Source of the DNA: Candidatus Cloacimonadota bacterium
GTDB taxonomy: Bacteria > Cloacimonadota > Cloacimonadia > Cloacimonadales > WRIO01
Direction of reading: 5' to 3'
DNA: 64,000 nt
Assembly (NCBI GenBank): GCA_020532185.1
Contig: JAJBBH010000006.1
Span: forward strand, 1-64,000
In this document: in pieces, positions 60,912 to 64,000 of the stretch
Layout of the letters: every line of letters starts with the position of its first letter
Numbering within the stretch: position 1 is the first letter of the stretch
Translations under genes and position numbers: made by a program
The notes under the pieces: model-generated
Seen by the model: the letters and a program-made list of their open reading frames with translations, nothing else
What the model was told of the DNA's origin: nothing
Databases searched by the model: none

Positions 60912-62090
60912 TTATATGATATTTAATTCTTTTCCGATTTTTTCAAATTTATCCAAAGCCATTTCTAATTGACTTTTAGTGTGAGTTGCCATGAAGCTAC
61001 ATCTGATCATTGTGCCAGTTGGCGGCACTGCTGGAGGTACAACAGGATTGATAAATACACCCTCTTCTGCCAGGCGTTTCCACATTTTAAAAGTGAGTGT
61101 CATGTCGCCTATCAAAAGAGGTATTATTGGGGTATTTGAATTGCCTGTGTCATATCCCATTGACTTTAGCTCGCTTAGCATAAAATGTGTATTTTCCCAT
61201 AGTCTGTCAATTCTTTCTGGCTCATCATGCATTATCTCGAGAGCTGCAATTACGCTTGCTGTGGATGCAGGTGGTAGGGATGCACTAAAAATTAATGAGC
61301 GTGAAAAATGCTTCAAGTAATGGATAATATTATCATCTGCGGCTATAAACCCACCTACTGAAGCCAATGATTTGCTAAAAGTTCCCATGATAATATCTGT
61401 CTCTTTCGTCAATCCAAAATGCATTGCTGTACCTGCACCAGACTTATGCAAAACCCCAATAGAATGAGCTTCATCTACCATTAAGCTTGCATTATATTTT
61501 GCACATATCTCGGTTATTTTGGGTAAATTAGCAATATCTCCTTCCATAGAAAAAATACCATCTACAACGACTAATACTTGGTTACCCTCAATCTTTTCAA
61601 GAGCATTTTCCAAAGAATTCATATCATTGTGACTGTATCGTATCATTTGACCATACGATAGTCTACAGCCGTCAATTATAGAAGCGTGATCTAACTTATC
61701 TGTAATTATATAATCGCCTTTTCCAACTAATGCACTGATACAGCCAAGATTAGCTTGATAACCAGTTGCAAAAATTAGTGCGGACTCTTTGCCAACGAGC
61801 TTTGCAAGCTTTTGTTCAAGTTCAATGTGAATATCAAGTGTTCCATTTAAAAATCTTGATCCTGCACAGCCACTACCATATTTGTCAATCGCCTTTTTAG
61901 CTGCTTCTTTCACTTTTGGATGAGTAGTAAGTCCAAGATAGCTATTAGATCCCATCATTAACATTTTTTGCCCGTTGACTAATACTTCTGTATCTTGTTC
62001 AGATGAAATCACTCTAAAGTAAGGATAATATCCCATCTTTTGCACTTCTCTTGCGTCTTGATATTTTGAACATTTATCTAATATCCTCAT
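60912..62090 (-). CDS. alpha-oxoamine synthase (serine palmitoyltransferase/KBL/BioF family)
   Basis: PLP-dependent condensing enzyme, 392 aa from the ATG at 62090; the frame's earlier GTG at 62096 lies within the AGAGGTG ribosome binding site. Visible: GSNSYLGLTTHPKVKEAA, GSGCAGSRFLNGT, DHASIIDGCRLS, VVDGIFSMEGDIANLP, DEAHSIGVLHKSGAG, and the PLP-binding Lys in GTFSKSLASVGGF. The last part, INPVVPPAVPPTGTMIRCSFMATHT (in parts: NPVVPPAVPP, IRCSFMATHT), is characteristic of the serine palmitoyltransferase-like branch rather than BioF. If so, the cell may make sphingolipid- or capnine-like lipids; KBL is the alternative. Confidence 0.82.
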   Translation of the reverse strand: MRILDKCSKYQDAREVQKMGYYPYFRVISSEQDTEVLVNGQKMLMMGSNSYLGLTTHPKVKEAAKKAIDKYGSGCAGSRFLNGTLDIHIELEQKLAKLVGKESALIFATGYQANLGCISALVGKGDYIITDKLDHASIIDGCRLSYGQMIRYSHNDMNSLENALEKIEGNQVLVVVDGIFSMEGDIANLPKITEICAKYNASLMVDEAHSIGVLHKSGAGTAMHFGLTKETDIIMGTFSKSLASVGGFIAADDNIIHYLKHFSRSLIFSASLPPASTASVIAALEIMHDEPERIDRLWENTHFMLSELKSMGYDTGNSNTPIIPLLIGDMTLTFKMWKRLAEEGVFINPVVPPAVPPTGTMIRCSFMATHTKSQLEMALDKFEKIGKELNII

Positions 62091-62114
62091 AATCACCTCT
62101 CTATATGAATATAA

Positions 62115-63191
62115 TTAAATAATTGAAAAGTCTTTCAAGTTTTTATACAAAACTTGAAGCACTGTTGTAATAAGATATAGTGTTGGCAGTGCTAAAAGTA
62201 TACCAAGAAATCCAAATGTTAAACCACTGGCGACTGCTGTGATAAATATGTACATTGGGTGTATTTCAATACCTTTAGACATCACGAGCGGAAAGACAAC
62301 GTTATTATCAATTACTTGCACACCCCACATACCTACAATTGTCCATATTGCCAATGATACAGGCTTGCCAGTTAATAATACTGATAGACTTGCAAATATT
62401 GCGGCTGAAAATGGACCTAAATAAGGCACAATATTAAATAGACCTGCGATCATACCGATTATTAAAGCAAATTTTACGCCCAAAAGACTGAGTACAATAG
62501 CTGTTAAAAGACCAACTATGCATACCTCAATAAAGAGTGTTTTTAAATATGTTATAACACTTGTATTGATACGGTTAATCAAGATGATGCTTATTTCAAA
62601 ATAACGGTTTGGGATCAACTTAAATATCTCTCTTTTAAATATATGTAAATCTTTTAACATGAAAAAGCTGATTACTGGCACGACAAATAAAAAAGATACA
62701 AAATTCGCTAAATATTTCGTATACAATAATAGATAGTTCGGGATTTTGGCTGCGGTTTCAGACATAATATGTTGCAACTGCTGTGGGAAATTGCCAATTT
62801 TTATGAACGGAAATAGATCATCTATGCCAGATAATAGGGCATTACAACTTTTAACAAACTCTAACTCGTTTAATTCTTCGATAGGGAGATTAATGAAATC
62901 ATTGAATGCTGATAGAATGACAGAGCTCTGTCTAATCACAATTGGAACAAGAAAATAAATTATAAAAAAAATCACTGTTATAAGAAGTAAATAGAATATT
63001 AGGATGGCAAAAATACGCCGAATTCCAAGATTCTCAAAAGTTGTTACAAATGGGTTTGCAAAATATATAAAAATAAAAGATAAAAGAATATATGTAAATA
63101 TATTTTTATAAATAAAGATCGCAAATCCTGCAATTGCAATGCATAGCAAGATAAAGCCAAGCTTCATTAGGTTAATCTTGTCTAAATTCAT
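62115..63191 (-). CDS. AI-2E family transporter (PerM/TqsA-like)
   Basis: 358 aa integral membrane protein with about eight hydrophobic segments in the family layout: an N-terminal pair, a long periplasmic/cytoplasmic region, and a C-terminal group with GVKFALIIGMIAGLFNIVPYLGPF (in parts: IGMIAGLFNIVPYLGPF), VDNNVVFPLVMSKGIEIHPM-like, and FGFLGILLALPTLYLI. Members export autoinducer-2 or act as sodium/proton antiporters; substrate unknown. The start overlaps the cNMP gene by 20 bases; an ATG at 63167 would avoid this. Confidence 0.85.
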   Translation of the reverse strand: MNLDKINLMKLGFILLCIAIAGFAIFIYKNIFTYILLSFIFIYFANPFVTTFENLGIRRIFAILIFYLLLITVIFFIIYFLVPIVIRQSSVILSAFNDFINLPIEELNELEFVKSCNALLSGIDDLFPFIKIGNFPQQLQHIMSETAAKIPNYLLLYTKYLANFVSFLFVVPVISFFMLKDLHIFKREIFKLIPNRYFEISIILINRINTSVITYLKTLFIEVCIVGLLTAIVLSLLGVKFALIIGMIAGLFNIVPYLGPFSAAIFASLSVLLTGKPVSLAIWTIVGMWGVQVIDNNVVFPLVMSKGIEIHPMYIFITAVASGLTFGFLGILLALPTLYLITTVLQVLYKNLKDFSII

Positions 63192-63648
63192 TTATCAACC
63201 AACTATGATATTTGCCTGCAATATCTTCTGTTAAATTATAAAGAAGCTTGATACCGCTTGCTGGATACTTACTTATAAATTTTACAAAATCATATTTAGA
63301 AATTGCCATCAATGTACAATCTGTAACAGCTTTTGCTGAACTGATACGAACCCCCTCATTAAATAAACCCATTTCCCCAAAGTGTTGATTTTCAATTAAA
63401 GTAACAAAAGTGATATTAGTATCATCTTTTTCGAGGTATAAATCTACTTGACCGCTTATTATAAAATAAAGAACTACGTGTGGAAAGTTTTTGGAATAAA
63501 TAACTTCGTCTTTTTTAAAATGTCTTTCTATCAAATACTGCGATAAATGATTAAGCTCTATTTTATTCAGCTTTTTAAACAACAATATTTTTTTCATTTT
63601 TGTTGTATTTGTCTTATCACTAAAAAAGTTTTTTAAATATGCAATCAT
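63172..63648 (-). CDS. cyclic nucleotide-binding domain protein
   Basis: 158 aa with one cNMP-binding (Crp-like) domain: LFKKLNKIELNHLSQYL, VVLYFIISGQVDLYL, and the phosphate-binding cassette FGEMGLFNEGVRISSAKA with the conserved Glu and Arg. There is no helix-turn-helix after it, so it is not a Crp-type transcription factor by itself. It sits between Pcm and the AI-2E transporter, 3 bases after the pcm stop. Possibly a regulator of the neighbouring transporter. Confidence 0.83.
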   Translation of the reverse strand: MIAYLKNFFSDKTNTTKMKKILLFKKLNKIELNHLSQYLIERHFKKDEVIYSKNFPHVVLYFIISGQVDLYLEKDDTNITFVTLIENQHFGEMGLFNEGVRISSAKAVTDCTLMAISKYDFVKFISKYPASGIKLLYNLTEDIAGKYHSWLINEFRQD

Positions 63649-63651
63649 AAC

Positions 63652-64000
63652 TTACTCTTTCCAAGCTTCTTGACCTACCAATGGAACAAATGTGCAAAAA
63701 GCTAATTCTTCGATGATGTTTTCCTTTTCTTGTCTTGTTAATACAATCATTCTCTGTGATATTGCACTACCTACTGGAATGACCAGCTTGCCTCCAATTT
63801 TTAATTGCGATATCAATGGTTCAGGTATTGTGGGTGAACCTGCACAAACAATTATCTTATCAAACTCAGATTTAGGTGGAATCGAATTTTCCCAGCCTTT
63901 TGTACCATCTCCTACTTTATAAAAAATATTGTCATAATTCAAACTTCTGAGTACTTTACGTGCAGAAATCGATAGCTCGCTATATCGTTCTACTGTATAG
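63652..64000 (-). CDS. pcm: protein-L-isoaspartate O-methyltransferase, 5' end outside the window
   Basis: C-terminal part of PCMT, which repairs isoaspartyl residues in damaged proteins using SAM. The frame is open to the window edge at 64000 and lacks a start here. Visible: TVERYSELSISARKVL (TVERIxxL motif), FYKVGDGTKGW, FDKIIVCAGSPTIPEPLISQLKIGGKLVIPVGS (in parts: FDKIIVCAGSP, GGKLVIPVG) and FVPLVGQEAW. The early SAM-binding part must lie beyond the window. Confidence 0.9.
   Translation of the reverse strand, partial: YTVERYSELSISARKVLRSLNYDNIFYKVGDGTKGWENSIPPKSEFDKIIVCAGSPTIPEPLISQLKIGGKLVIPVGSAISQRMIVLTRQEKENIIEELAFCTFVPLVGQEAWKE

Overview
The window is AT-rich (roughly one third G+C), densely packed, and has no rRNA, tRNA, CRISPR or transposase that I can see. 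Gene content suggests an anaerobic, fermentative, Gram-negative bacterium: butyrate kinase, NADP-type glutamate dehydrogenase, superoxide reductase/rubrerythrin/rubredoxin, outer-membrane barrels, lipoproteins, GmhA and a secreted propeller protein with a FlgD-like C-terminal sorting domain. That combination fits the FCB group, with Cloacimonadota-like candidate phyla my best guess. The assignment is inference from gene content, not a database match.

Layout. 1-2.7 kb: butyrate kinase, a small secreted-protein gene interrupted by a stop codon, and a DUF975 membrane gene broken by a one-base frameshift. 2.7-5.9 kb (minus): two paralogous lipoproteins, RuvX, MltG and a histidine phosphatase, apparently driven by a promoter placed for a near-leaderless mRNA. 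6-6.8 kb: a GIN-domain secreted protein. 6.9-15.6 kb (minus): one long same-strand run of outer-membrane barrel, RecJ-like DHH protein, an 8-Cys ferredoxin of 57 aa (too short for usual gene calling), geranylgeranyl-reductase-like flavoprotein, SEC59/VTE5-like kinase, GtrB-like GT2, hexapeptide acyltransferase, DPM1-like GT2 and an RlmD-type RNA methyltransferase. The middle of this run looks like an isoprenoid/polyprenyl-phosphate module. 15.6-17.7 kb: intergenic tandem repeat, a relic of the superoxide reductase gene, then the intact dfx-rbr-rubredoxin oxygen-defence operon.

18-22.4 kb: a giant TPR protein and a TonB-receptor-like barrel without a plug. 22.4-27.5 kb: a signalling operon of CheY, CheZ, two stand-alone receiver proteins, a small CxC protein, a PAS histidine kinase and an NtrC-type sigma-54 activator. 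It runs directly into 27.5-36.1 kb, an envelope-glycan block: FemAB-like acyltransferase, a polysaccharide-deacetylase-like pseudoenzyme, two GT4 enzymes, a WecA/TagO-type initiating transferase and the propeller protein.

36.1-39.1 kb (minus): MutM, a second copy of the tandem repeat, GmhA, GdhA. 39.5-59 kb (minus): a large O-antigen/exopolysaccharide cluster that begins with a TPR-GT2 fusion and AsnB, passes through a transglutaminase-like protein, several GT4/GT2 enzymes, a GT4-TagB-like fusion and a polytopic TPR protein, and ends with an FdtB/FdtA-type dTDP-3-amino-sugar module with two FdtA paralogues. A candidate sigma-54-like promoter with an adjacent dyad lies in front of it. 59.2-64 kb (minus): housekeeping operon of Pcm (cut by the window edge), cyclic-nucleotide-binding protein, AI-2E transporter, alpha-oxoamine synthase, GNAT acetyltransferase and HolB.

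Taken together, most of the window builds the cell surface: lipid carriers, initiating transferase, nucleotide-sugar modification, glycosyltransferases and outer-membrane export proteins, with a phosphorelay and sigma-54 activator inside the same gene run that may control it.
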